A DNA stretch of 64,000 nucleotides from Rhodovulum strictum (lineage in GTDB: Bacteria; Pseudomonadota; Alphaproteobacteria; Rhodobacterales; Rhodobacteraceae): contig NZ_WJPO01000015.1 of NCBI RefSeq assembly GCF_009649175.1, forward strand, positions 22,631 to 86,630, written 5' to 3'. Positions 56,272 to 64,000 of the stretch are shown here, piece after piece; position 1 is the stretch's first letter, and each line of letters starts with the position of its first letter. A program made the translations under genes and the position numbers. The notes beneath the pieces were generated by a model, which searched no databases, was not told where the DNA came from, and worked only from the letters and a program-made list of their open reading frames with translations.

Positions 56272-57363
56272 TCAGGCGGCATCCTCGTCGTTTGCGGACC
56301 CGTCCTTCAGCGCCTCGAGGCCGCGGTAAAGCCTGCTCTCGCGATATTGCGCGATCCCGAACCGCATCAGCACCCCCAGCGCCGCCGCCACCGGCACCGC
56401 GACCAGCATGCCGACAAAGCCGAAGATCGAGCCGAAGACCGCCAGCGCAAAGATCAGCCAGACCGGGTGCAGCCCCACCGAACTGCCCACCAGTTTGGGC
56501 GTCAGCACATTGCCCTCGATCATCTGGCCCAGAACGAAGATCGCCGCCGCGCCCGCAATGAACCACCATTCGCCCCAGAACTGGAACAGCGCCAGCCCGA
56601 TTGCCAGCGCACCGCCCACGATGGCGCCCACATAGGGGATGAACGAGATCAGCCCCGCGACAGAGCCCACGACCAGCCCGTATTTCAGCCCCAGGATGCT
56701 CAGCGCCGCGGCGTAATAGATGCCGAGGATCAGACAGACCGTGCCCTGGCCGCGGATGAAACCCGCCAGCGTCCGGTCGACCTCGCTCGCCAGCCTGCGG
56801 ATCACGGGGGCATGGTCCAGCGGCAACAGCCGGTCGATCTGGGCCACCATCCGGTCCCAGTCGAGCAGCAGGTAGAAGGTGATGACCGGCACCAGTACCA
56901 GCAGAAGCACCACGTTCACCACGCTGGCCAGTGATGTGATCAGCCCGTTCAGCAGTTCGACGCCGCGCGCCTGCACCGTGTCGCCGATCCCCGCCAGCGT
57001 GCGCGACAGCGCCGACGCATTGTCGTTCAGCGCGGGCACCCGCTCGATGATGAAGCCATGCAGATGGCGCGCGATCTCGGGCGCGGTATTGGCCAGGCTG
57101 ATCGCCTGCTGGATCAGCGTCGGCAGCACCACAAGCGCCATCGCCACGAAGATCACCACCGCGCCCGCCGTGATCGCCACCGTCGCACCGGCCCGCGACA
57201 GCCCCAGCCGCTCCAGCCGGTCGGCCACGGGGTCGAGGAAATAGGCCACCGCCATGCCCACGATGAAGGGCATGATGACATCGCCCAGAACCCATAACAG
57301 CCCCAGGAAAACCGCCGCCGCGATCCCCCAATAGGTCACCTGTTCCCGCACCGGCAGCGCCAT
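56272..57363 (-). CDS. AI-2E family transporter (PerM-like)
   Basis: The 363-residue protein has about eight membrane helices, with conserved [18 protein letters not shown] near residue 40 and LIGFIP-like [20 protein letters not shown] in the second half. The family is named for autoinducer-2 export in E. coli, but most members are putative ion-coupled permeases of unknown substrate. The start codon is ATG at 57363; hdaA begins as it ends. It is divergent from proS across 128 bases. Confidence 0.9.
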   Translation of the reverse strand: MALPVREQVTYWGIAAAVFLGLLWVLGDVIMPFIVGMAVAYFLDPVADRLERLGLSRAGATVAITAGAVVIFVAMALVVLPTLIQQAISLANTAPEIARHLHGFIIERVPALNDNASALSRTLAGIGDTVQARGVELLNGLITSLASVVNVVLLLVLVPVITFYLLLDWDRMVAQIDRLLPLDHAPVIRRLASEVDRTLAGFIRGQGTVCLILGIYYAAALSILGLKYGLVVGSVAGLISFIPYVGAIVGGALAIGLALFQFWGEWWFIAGAAAIFVLGQMIEGNVLTPKLVGSSVGLHPVWLIFALAVFGSIFGFVGMLVAVPVAAALGVLMRFGIAQYRESRLYRGLEALKDGSANDEDAA

Positions 57364-57491
57364 CCGCCCCTCCTGATTCTGCGCCCGGTCGCCCGGCCCC
57401 GCACGCCTTTGGCCAGACGCGCGGCGCTTGTCTGGTCCTGCGCGATGACATAAGGGGTCGGGAACGCGAATTCACGAGGAAAAGGTCGAAA

Positions 57492-58880
57492 ATGCGCCTG
57501 TCCCGCTACTTCCTGCCGGTGCTCAAGGAAACCCCCGCCGAGGCCCAGATCGCCAGCCACCGGCTGATGCTGCGCGCGGGCATGATCAAGCAGGCATCCG
57601 CGGGCATCTACTCGTGGCTGCCCATGGGCTTCAAGGTGCTGAAGCGGATCGAGCAGATCGTGCACGAGGAACAGATCCGCGCAGGCCATATCCCGATGCT
57701 GATGCCGACGCTGCAATCGGCGGATCTGTGGCGCGAGTCGGGCCGCTACGACGATTACGGCGAGGAGATGCTGCGCATCAAGGACCGCCACGGCCGCGAC
57801 ATCCTTTATGGCCCCACCAACGAGGAGATGATCACCGACATCTTCCGCGCCCATGTCGGCAGCTACAAGGATCTGCCGCTGACGCTTTACCATATCCAGT
57901 GGAAGTTCCGCGACGAGATCCGCCCCCGCTTCGGCGTGATGCGCGGGCGCGAATTCTACATGAAGGACGGCTACAATTTCGACATCGACTACGATGCCGC
58001 CATCCACGCCTATAACCGGCACATGGTCAGCTATTTGCGCACCTATGAGCGGATGGGCCTCAAGGCGATCCCGATGCGCGCCGATAGCGGGCCCATCGGC
58101 GGCGAGGACACCCACGAATTCCTCGTGCTGGCCGAGACCGGCGAGTCCGAGGTGTTCTATGACAGCGCCATCCTCGATCTGAAACTGGGGGATCGGGCCG
58201 TGAACTATGACGACCGGGCGGAATGCGCCGGGATCGTCAGGGAATGGACCACCCCCTATGCCCGCACCGACGAAACCCATGACGAGGCGATCTATGGCCA
58301 GATCCCGGCCGAGCGGCGCAAATCCTCGCGCGGCATCGAGGTCGGCCAGATCTTCTATTTCGGCACCAAGTATTCCGAGCCGATGGGCGCCACCGTCACC
58401 AATGACAAGGGCGAGCGCTTGCCCGTCCACATGGGCAGCCACGGCATCGGCGTGTCGCGTCTGGTCGGCGCGCTGATCGAGGCCAACCATGACGAGCAGG
58501 GCATCATCTGGCCCGAGGGCGTGACCCCCTTCCATTGCGGCATCGTCAACCTGAAACAGGGCGATGCCGAGGCCGACGCCGCCTGCGCCGGGCTTTACAA
58601 GGCGCTGGCCGAAAAGGGGCTGGAACCGCTCTATGACGACCGCGAGGAACGCGCAGGCGCAAAATTCGCGACGATGGACCTGATCGGTCTGCCCTGGCGG
58701 ATCACAGTCGGCCCGCGCGGGCTGAAATCGGGCGTGGTCGAACTGACCTGCCGCCGCACCGGCACCAGCGAGGAGATGTCCCCCGAGGCGGCCGTGGCGC
58801 GCGTGGCCGAGATCTACGCCCCCCACACCGCCCCGCATTGGGAACCGATGGCGAAATCCAGCTTCCACACCTGGCTCTGA
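57492..58880 (+). CDS. proS: Prolyl-tRNA synthetase
   Basis: The 462-residue class IIa synthetase lacks the YbaK-like editing insertion of longer bacterial ProRS, as is usual for alphaproteobacteria. Motif 2 is seen at [20 protein letters not shown] and motif 3 at [17 protein letters not shown]. The C-terminal extension ends [24 protein letters not shown] lies upstream of the ATG. Confidence 0.95.
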   Translation: MRLSRYFLPVLKETPAEAQIASHRLMLRAGMIKQASAGIYSWLPMGFKVLKRIEQIVHEEQIRAGHIPMLMPTLQSADLWRESGRYDDYGEEMLRIKDRHGRDILYGPTNEEMITDIFRAHVGSYKDLPLTLYHIQWKFRDEIRPRFGVMRGREFYMKDGYNFDIDYDAAIHAYNRHMVSYLRTYERMGLKAIPMRADSGPIGGEDTHEFLVLAETGESEVFYDSAILDLKLGDRAVNYDDRAECAGIVREWTTPYARTDETHDEAIYGQIPAERRKSSRGIEVGQIFYFGTKYSEPMGATVTNDKGERLPVHMGSHGIGVSRLVGALIEANHDEQGIIWPEGVTPFHCGIVNLKQGDAEADAACAGLYKALAEKGLEPLYDDREERAGAKFATMDLIGLPWRITVGPRGLKSGVVELTCRRTGTSEEMSPEAAVARVAEIYAPHTAPHWEPMAKSSFHTWL

Positions 58881-58896
58881 GCGACGCCGCATCCTG

Positions 58897-58935
58897 CCTC
58901 TTTCCCGGGCAACCTTTTGGAGCCCGGGAAAAAGG
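58897..58935. terminator. Long hairpin after proS
   Basis: CCTCTTTCCCGGGC (58897-58910) pairs with GCCCGGGAAAAAGG (58922-58935) with one mismatch over 14 bases around an 11-base loop, 17 bases after the proS stop. No T-run follows on the plus strand. Confidence 0.55.
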
Positions 58936-59041
58936 CGCCATGCGGCAAGATCGGATTTGCCTGCGGATCGAAAAGCGGTTAACGGCTCGATCAGGTCCGG
59001 GACAAGGGCCATCGAGGCAGATCACGCAGGAGCAGATTGGA

Positions 59042-59662
59042 ATGAATACCGCATCACTGGTTGTCGCGGCGGGCCTTGCCCTGACCGTGACGGCAGAAGC
59101 CGTGCAGGCCCAGTCGGCCTTTGACGGCGCCTATTTCGGCTTCGGCATCGGCAAGGGCAATGCCGAGACCGGCCAGGAGGGCACCAGTCTCGAAATGCCC
59201 GACGCCAAGGGGGCGATCGGGTCCGCCCTTGTGGGCTATACTGCTTCGACGGGCGCGCTGGTTTACGGCGTCGAGGCGGATATCGCCAAGACGAACATGG
59301 ATGGCACCGGCACCTGCAACCTGCGCCCGTGCAGTGCCGAGGTGAAATCTCTGGCCTCGGTCCGGGCACGCGCCGGGGTGGTGGCGGCCGATACGCTGAT
59401 CTATGCCACCGCCGGGGCAGCGACGGCCAAGGTGGACCTGACCGCGCAGGATTCGCTGGGCGGCGATCATTCGGACGACAAGAGGGTCAAGGGCTGGGTC
59501 GCGGGCGTCGGTGTGGAACGCCCCGTCGCCGATGGCTGGAACCTGCGGGGCGAGGTCATGCGCTATGGGTTCCGCAAGCGCGATTACGATCTCGACGTGC
59601 CCTATACCAACATGAAGACCGACATGACCGCGGCCCGGGTCGCGCTGACCCACCGGTTCTGA
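59042..59662 (+). CDS. Outer membrane beta-barrel protein (Omp25/OmpW-like)
   Basis: The 206-residue protein has a signal peptide (about residues 1-24, ending VQAQS) and an eight-stranded barrel pattern: GAYFGFGIGKGNAE, GALVYGVEADIAK, LASVRARAGVVAADTLIYAT and a C-terminal ALTHRF with terminal Phe, the BAM recognition signal. Two cysteines lie in one loop (TCNLRPCSAE). It resembles the porin family proteins Omp25/31 of alphaproteobacteria. AGGAG lies about ten bases upstream of the ATG. Confidence 0.85.
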   Translation: MNTASLVVAAGLALTVTAEAVQAQSAFDGAYFGFGIGKGNAETGQEGTSLEMPDAKGAIGSALVGYTASTGALVYGVEADIAKTNMDGTGTCNLRPCSAEVKSLASVRARAGVVAADTLIYATAGAATAKVDLTAQDSLGGDHSDDKRVKGWVAGVGVERPVADGWNLRGEVMRYGFRKRDYDLDVPYTNMKTDMTAARVALTHRF

Positions 59663-59672
59663 TCCGTTCCCT

Positions 59673-59702
59673 GTCCGGGCTGGCCCAGCGGCTGGCCCGG
59701 AC
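59673..59702. terminator. Hairpin after the outer membrane protein gene
   Basis: GTCCGGGC and GCCCGGAC form a perfect 8-pair stem enclosing a 14-base loop, ten bases after the stop. It lacks a T-run, so termination strength is unclear. Confidence 0.4.
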
Positions 59703-59878
59703 CTGTTCCCGGGCGGCAGCGCGCGCTTTCCGCCGATGCCCGGACGTCCCCCCATCCTGGCCATTGATTTTCTGCCGCGTTGCTTCACTCTCGCCTGTTG
59801 CGCGCGCCGCCACGCGCTGACGCAAGTCACCTTCGACATCCCGGCTGGCGGCCCGGCCCTTCAGAAGGAAACAGGCGC

Positions 59879-60292
59879 ATGATGACAGTGCGCTGCTACC
59901 TCGCCCCGTCCGAGATCGAAGGACTCGGCGTCTTCTGCCGTGACGACATACGCAAGGGTCAGAATGTCTGGCGGTTCGACCCGGTGCTGGACATCCGTTA
60001 TCCCGCCAGCATCCTCGACAGCGTCGAGCCACATGTGCGCGAGTTCCTCGAACGCTATTCCTATCCCGACTGGACCGACCCGAGCAGGATCATCCTCGAA
60101 TGCGACGAGGGCCGGTTCATGAACCATGCCGACGAGCCGAACCTTGATTTCTCCGATCAGGTTCACGGCATCGCGCGCTGGGACATTCCGGCGGGCACGG
60201 AACTGACCTGTCATTACGCGACCTTCACGCTGGGCGAGATCCAGATGCAGCCGCCGCGCCATCAGGTCCGGGTTCCGGCCAGCGCGGCCTGA
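59879..60292 (+). CDS. SET-domain protein
   Basis: The 137-residue protein is almost only a SET domain: GLGVFCRDDIRKGQNVWRF, FMNHADEPNLDF and GTELTCHYATF correspond to the N-terminal strand, the NHxxxPN SAM-pocket motif and the catalytic tyrosine segment. SET proteins methylate lysines; bacterial ones are rare and targets are mostly unknown. The post-SET cysteines are missing. AAGGAAA precedes ATG 59879 (an adjacent ATG at 59882 is equally possible). Confidence 0.82.
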   Translation: MMTVRCYLAPSEIEGLGVFCRDDIRKGQNVWRFDPVLDIRYPASILDSVEPHVREFLERYSYPDWTDPSRIILECDEGRFMNHADEPNLDFSDQVHGIARWDIPAGTELTCHYATFTLGEIQMQPPRHQVRVPASAA

Positions 60293-60420
60293 TCCCCGAC
60301 AGCACGACCCGGCCGCCGGGATGCCCTGGCGGCCGATGCGCGGGACGGACCCGTTTTGTCGCTTGACGCTGCCGCGCTGCCCGACCACTGTCCGCCCGCG
60401 CAACCGACCGGAATGGACCC

Positions 60421-61707
60421 TTGGCCCGGACCCCTCCCCCCTTTGCCCCGTTCGAATGGATGATCGCCTGGCGCTACCTGCGCGCGCGTCGCGCCGAGGG
60501 CGGCGTCAGCGTGATGACCTGGATCAGCCTGATAGGCATCACGCTGGCCGTCTTCGCGCTGATCGCGACGCTCGCTGTCCGCGCCGGTTTCCGCGCCGAG
60601 TTCGTCGATACGATTCTGGGCGCGAATGCCCATGTTACGGTCTATTCCTCGACCCAGTTCGACGAGCAGGGCGTGGCCAGCCGCACCATCCCCGATTACG
60701 AGGCGATGGCCGAACGGCTGCGCGCGGTGCCCGGCGTGACCCGCGTGGCGCCGCTGGTCCGCGGGCAGGTGATGGCGGCCTCGGGTTCGGGCAATTCCGG
60801 GGTCGAGGTCTATGGCATAGCGCCCGAGGATCTGGCCACGATTCCGCGCATCGCCGATCCCGAGACCGCGCAGGGCGATATCGCGCGGTTTTCCGAAGGC
60901 ATCGCCATCGGTTCGGGCGTGGCGCGCGAATTGCGGGTGGGGGTGGGCGACCGGATCCGGCTGATCTCGCCCGAGGGGGTCAAGACCCCGTTCGGCACCA
61001 GCCCCCGCGTCAACGCCTATGAAATCGTCTATGTCTTCTCGGCGGGCCGCTACGACATCGACCGCACCCGCATCTACATGCCCTTTGCAGAGGCGCAGGG
61101 CTATTTCAACCGCGAGGGCGTGGCCGACGAACTGGAAGTCATGGTCGCCGATCCCGAGAGGATCGACGAGATGACGCTGCCCTTGCTGCGCGCGGGCGGC
61201 GAACGGGTTCTGCTCTGGACCTGGCGCGACGCCTCGGGGGCGTTCCTGCGCGCGCTCGATATCGAGGACAACGTGATGTTCATCATCCTGTCGATCCTCG
61301 TCCTGATCGCGGCGATGAACATCGTCTCGGGCCTTATCATGCTGGTCAAGAACAAGGGGCGCGATATTGGCATCCTGCGCACCATGGGCCTGACCGAAGG
61401 CGCGGTGCTGCGCGTCTTCTTCATCTGCGGCGCTTTCGTGGGGCTGATCGGCACATTCTTCGGCGTGATCCTCGGCTGCCTGTTCGCGATCTGGATCGAC
61501 CCGATCTTCTCGGCGGTGAACTATGTCGCGGGCGGCGGGGTCTGGGATCCCTCGATCCGCGGCATCTATGAGTTGCCCGCCAAGCTTCAGGCGCGGGACG
61601 TGCTGTCGGCGGTGGTGCTGTCGCTGGGCCTGTCCTTTGTCGTCACGATCTTTCCGGCGCGGCGCGCGGCACGGATGAACCCGGTGGAGGCGCTGCGTTA
61701 TGAGTGA
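60421..61707 (+). CDS. Lipoprotein-releasing ABC permease (LolC/E-type, probably LolF)
   Basis: The 428-residue protein has an N-terminal membrane helix, a large periplasmic domain and three C-terminal helices, the MacB/FtsX-type fold. [25 protein letters not shown] start ([20 protein letters not shown]) and [21 protein letters not shown] match LolC/E. Only one permease is next to lolD, which fits the LolF arrangement of alphaproteobacteria, where one permease does both jobs. Start is TTG 60421; an ATG at 60460 would remove the conserved N-terminal residues. Confidence 0.88.
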   Translation: MARTPPPFAPFEWMIAWRYLRARRAEGGVSVMTWISLIGITLAVFALIATLAVRAGFRAEFVDTILGANAHVTVYSSTQFDEQGVASRTIPDYEAMAERLRAVPGVTRVAPLVRGQVMAASGSGNSGVEVYGIAPEDLATIPRIADPETAQGDIARFSEGIAIGSGVARELRVGVGDRIRLISPEGVKTPFGTSPRVNAYEIVYVFSAGRYDIDRTRIYMPFAEAQGYFNREGVADELEVMVADPERIDEMTLPLLRAGGERVLLWTWRDASGAFLRALDIEDNVMFIILSILVLIAAMNIVSGLIMLVKNKGRDIGILRTMGLTEGAVLRVFFICGAFVGLIGTFFGVILGCLFAIWIDPIFSAVNYVAGGGVWDPSIRGIYELPAKLQARDVLSAVVLSLGLSFVVTIFPARRAARMNPVEALRYE

Positions 61708-62377
61708 CCCGGCGCTGCTGCTCGACGGCGTCGAGAAACGCTACAATCCCGGCACGCCCGGCGAGGTGCGGGTGCTGTCCGGCGCCTCGCTGAGCGTCGC
61801 ACCGGGCGAGGTCGTGGCCCTTGTCGCGCCGTCTGGGGCGGGCAAGTCCACGCTTCTGCATATCGCGGGGCTGCTGGACAAGCCGGATGCGGGTTCGGTC
61901 AGGATCGCGGGGCAGGAGATGGGCGCGGCCTCGGACCGCCGACGCACGGCGGCGCGGCGGGCCGATATCGGCTTCGTCTACCAGTTCCACCACCTGCTGC
62001 CCGAATTCACCGCGGCCGAGAATGTCGTGCTGCCGCAACTGGCCGATGGCCGCCCCCGGGCCGAGGCCGAGGCACGCGCGCGCGCGCTGCTGGAGCGGAT
62101 GGGGGTGGGGGGGCGCGCCGATCATCGCCCGGCGGCGCTATCGGGCGGCGAACAGCAGCGCGTCGCGGTCTGCCGGGCGCTCGCGAATGGCCCGCGGCTG
62201 TTGCTGGCCGACGAGCCCACCGGCAATCTCGACCCTGCAACGTCCGACCGGGTCTTTGCCGCGCTGATGGAACTGGTGCGCGGCACCGGGCTGGCGGCGC
62301 TGATCGCGACACATAACCTGGAGCTTGCCGCCCGCATGGATCGTGTCCTACACCTTCAGGAGGGGCGGCTCGTCTGA
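61700..62377 (+). CDS. lolD: Lipoprotein-releasing ABC ATPase LolD
   Basis: The 225-residue ATPase has Walker [10 protein letters not shown], signature [15 protein letters not shown] and Walker [14 protein letters not shown]. It powers extraction of lipoproteins from the inner membrane for transfer to LolA. The start overlaps the permease by eight bases. A hairpin-plus-repeat lies after the stop, at the junction with the convergent phosphotransferase gene. Confidence 0.95.
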   Translation: MSDPALLLDGVEKRYNPGTPGEVRVLSGASLSVAPGEVVALVAPSGAGKSTLLHIAGLLDKPDAGSVRIAGQEMGAASDRRRTAARRADIGFVYQFHHLLPEFTAAENVVLPQLADGRPRAEAEARARALLERMGVGGRADHRPAALSGGEQQRVAVCRALANGPRLLLADEPTGNLDPATSDRVFAALMELVRGTGLAALIATHNLELAARMDRVLHLQEGRLV

Positions 62378-62385
62378 CCGCCCGC

Positions 62386-62416
62386 GCACCGGCCCGGCCG
62401 TGGTCTTGGCCGGTGC
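62386..62416. terminator. Hairpin after lolD at a convergent junction
   Basis: GCACCGGCC (62386-62394) and GGCCGGTGC (62408-62416) are exact complements with a 13-base loop. TTT and TTTT follow within 20 bases in the adjoining repeat. Confidence 0.5.
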
Positions 62417-62426
62417 GGGTGCGTTT

Positions 62427-62449
62427 GGGTATTTTGACCAAGAAGAAGG
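62427..62449. repeat. Intergenic repeat GGGTATTTTGACCAAGAAG, copy 2
   Basis: Shares GGTATTTT-n-CCAAGAAGAAGG with the copy at 874-895 and again lies beside a hairpin between converging genes (lolD and the phosphotransferase gene). Confidence 0.55.
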
Positions 62450-62460
62450 GGCGGTCGCGC

Positions 62461-63417
62461 TCAGATCAGGGGCGCGCCATTGCCTTCGAGGAAATGGGCA
62501 ATCGCCTCGCGGACGAGGGCGGCGCGGTCGGGCGAAAGGTCGGCCCGGCCCATCCACTCGGCCAGTTCGATACCGATGAAGAAGGGCAGGTGCAGGGCCA
62601 GTTCAGGCCGTTCAAGCTGCGTCAGCGGCGCGGTCAGGGCGGCGATATCATCCGCGTCGACGCCGAACCGGCGCTGTCCGCCGGGCCGGGGGTGGGTCAG
62701 GTGCAGATCGACCACGAAGCGCGCGAGGTCGCGCACCACCGGCTGCCAATGGGCGCCCTGCATGGCGACCCCGCACAGCACATCGCCGCTGTGCACCAGA
62801 TGGGCGGGCCGGAAATCGCCATGGCAATGGGCCTGGGTCACAGGCTTGCCCGCGACGGTCGGCAGCAGCGCCTCGAGCCGGGTGGCAAGGTCGCGCGCCA
62901 GTGCGCGGTCTTCGCGCCCGCTGGTCCGCGCCAGTGCGCGGTCGGCGTTGCGAACCCAGTGCCGCCCGCCGAACACCGCCTGGCGGTGCGCTTCGGCGAC
63001 GATCCGGGCAAGCCATGCCCCCGCCTCGGCGATCAGCGCGTCGCGTTCGGCGGGTGTGGCCAGCGCCAGCGCGGTGTCCAGCCGCTCGCCCGCGACATCG
63101 GCGGTGAGGGTGAGGCCTTCGCCGGGCCAGGCGGCGACCAGCGGGGCGATGCGGAACCGCTCGTTTGCCAGCGCCGCCCCGAGCTGTTCCAGATCGCGCT
63201 TGCGTCGGCGTGCCCGGTCCACATGCCCTTCGCCCTGAAACAGCGTCAGCATCGCTGATGCGCCGTTGTAGCGGCCGCGAAAGATCGCCGTCCGGCCATC
63301 GGCAAACAGCGCCGTCTCGCTGTGGAACTGCGCCACGGCGGGACGCCGCGCCTGAATCTCGCACAGCGTTTCGGCCGCGTCGAGCAGATGTTCAAGTTCG
63401 CCAAGATCCCGCGCCAT
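62461..63417 (-). CDS. Phosphotransferase (APH fold) with degenerate catalytic motifs
   Basis: The 318-residue protein has the aminoglycoside-phosphotransferase-like C-lobe. The catalytic-loop HGD is present in HCHGDFRPAHLV, but the usual Asn of HxDxxxxN is His, and the DFG-like metal-binding Asp expected shortly after is replaced (CGVAMQGAHWQPVVRDLARF). The N-lobe is also divergent. It could be a pseudo-kinase or a kinase of unusual chemistry. The gene has normal codon use. It is convergent with lolD. Confidence 0.78.
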   Translation of the reverse strand: MARDLGELEHLLDAAETLCEIQARRPAVAQFHSETALFADGRTAIFRGRYNGASAMLTLFQGEGHVDRARRRKRDLEQLGAALANERFRIAPLVAAWPGEGLTLTADVAGERLDTALALATPAERDALIAEAGAWLARIVAEAHRQAVFGGRHWVRNADRALARTSGREDRALARDLATRLEALLPTVAGKPVTQAHCHGDFRPAHLVHSGDVLCGVAMQGAHWQPVVRDLARFVVDLHLTHPRPGGQRRFGVDADDIAALTAPLTQLERPELALHLPFFIGIELAEWMGRADLSPDRAALVREAIAHFLEGNGAPLI

Positions 63418-63534
63418 GGGGCGAATCTCTGACGTGGGGCGGGGATCGTCAAGCGTGATCGGCGCTTGATCCCGGTCAAGGCGTCGTTGCCGGGCAGGGC
63501 GCTAGGCTTGGGTCCGACGCCAAGGAGGCCGCCC

Positions 63535-63927
63535 ATGCGCATCCCGTCTGCCGCGCTTGCCCTTTGCCTTGCCGCTGCGCCGCTTGCCGCCGAGCCGCCC
63601 TCGGGTGCTGCGCTGTTCCGCGCCCATTGCGCGACCTGCCATGGGCTGGCCGCGCGCGGTGACGGGCCGATGGCCGCGATCCTGACGGTGGCGATGCCCG
63701 ATCTGTCCCTTCTGGCCGCGGATCAGGGCGGCGCCTTTCCGCTGGCAAGGGTGATCGCCGTCATCGACGGGCGGACCGCGCTTGCGGGGCATGGCGGGCC
63801 AATGCCGCTATACGGCTTTTCGCTGCGCGGCGAGGCGGTTGCGCTGACTGCCCCCTCGGGCGAGGAGATCCGCACCAGCGCCGAGATCGCCGCCATCGCG
63901 CGCTGGCTGGAAAGCATCCAGCGCTAG
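63535..63927 (+). CDS. Small c-type cytochrome
   Basis: The 130-residue protein has a signal peptide (MRIPSAALALCLAAAPLAA, cleaved before EPPSG) and one heme-binding site CATCHG at about residues 35-40. A likely distal Met is in GGPMPLYGF. It should act in periplasmic electron transfer. AGGAGG lies close upstream of the ATG; an earlier in-frame ATG at 63466 adds a non-conserved stretch. Confidence 0.87.
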   Translation: MRIPSAALALCLAAAPLAAEPPSGAALFRAHCATCHGLAARGDGPMAAILTVAMPDLSLLAADQGGAFPLARVIAVIDGRTALAGHGGPMPLYGFSLRGEAVALTAPSGEEIRTSAEIAAIARWLESIQR

Positions 63928-63985
63928 GTTCTGAACTCATAAACGGGCTTCCCCTTTGTTTGGGGCTGTGGTTCCCTTTCGGAGA

Positions 63986-63999
63986 GGGAGGTGGTCATG
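63986..63999 (+). promoter_or_regulatory. Ribosome binding site and probable start codon at the window edge
   Basis: GGGAGGTGG (63986-63994) stands two bases before an ATG at 63997-63999, so a gene probably begins here and continues past the window. Nothing can be said about its product. Confidence 0.4.
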
Positions 64000-64000
64000 G

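Overview
The window is dense, high-GC DNA with strong G/C bias at codon third positions and many ATGA start/stop overlaps. Gene content points to an alphaproteobacterium of the Rhodobacterales (Rhodobacteraceae/Paracoccaceae): a YcjX-DUF697 pair, DUF2484, DUF6280 and DUF6497 proteins, an ftsW-to-lpxC division cluster with lineage-specific inserts, a one-permease LolF-LolD pair, and a propionyl-CoA carboxylase cluster with a PccR/ScfR-type regulator. No transposase, integrase, phage gene, rRNA or CRISPR array was seen. The identification rests on recognised protein families, not on a database search.

Layout. 1-1.7 kb: 3' end of a molybdenum hydroxylase large subunit, convergent with truA. 1.8-5.0 kb: ycjX-like GTPase and a DUF697 membrane protein with a long Glu/Arg repeat. 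5.0-8.1 kb: ileS, preceded by a promoter, a possible leaderless 16-residue leader peptide and a hairpin; part of its editing domain has foreign-looking codon use. 8.3-21.3 kb: cell envelope and division genes ftsW-murG-murC-(unknown gene, two small membrane proteins)-murB-ddl-ftsQ-ftsA-ftsZ-lpxC, then bamD and recN to 24 kb. 24-29 kb: small secreted protein, HlyIII-like protein, a repeat-rich gap, tRNA-Cys, a methyltransferase, tolC, a possible PopZ-like protein and a DUF6280 gene. 29-36.8 kb: ygfZ, an ABC exporter and a phosphatase on the minus strand, then yebC, a diguanylate cyclase, a DMT transporter, a hemerythrin protein, ydcH and coxG.

37-48.4 kb: the methylmalonyl-CoA (propionate assimilation) island: pccR-like regulator, an MFS exporter, pccB, several small secreted or lipoprotein genes, pccA, a DUF4174 protein and methylmalonyl-CoA mutase. 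The exact palindrome TTTGCAAA occurs in three intergenic regions of this island, each overlapping a possible -35 element, suggesting one regulon. 48.5-51.8 kb: VOC protein, acetyltransferase, TerB/J-domain protein, a nuclease-fold protein and a small secreted protein. 51.8-57.4 kb (minus strand): AI-2E-type permease, hdaA-like gene, ppk1 and ppx. 57.5-64 kb: proS, outer membrane barrel, SET-domain protein, lolF-lolD, a degenerate phosphotransferase and a small cytochrome c.

The most interesting signals are the ileS leader, the mosaic in ileS, the TTTGCAAA operators, the unknown gene and its perfect inverted repeat inside the division cluster, the PopZ candidate, and an intergenic repeat found at two convergent gene junctions.
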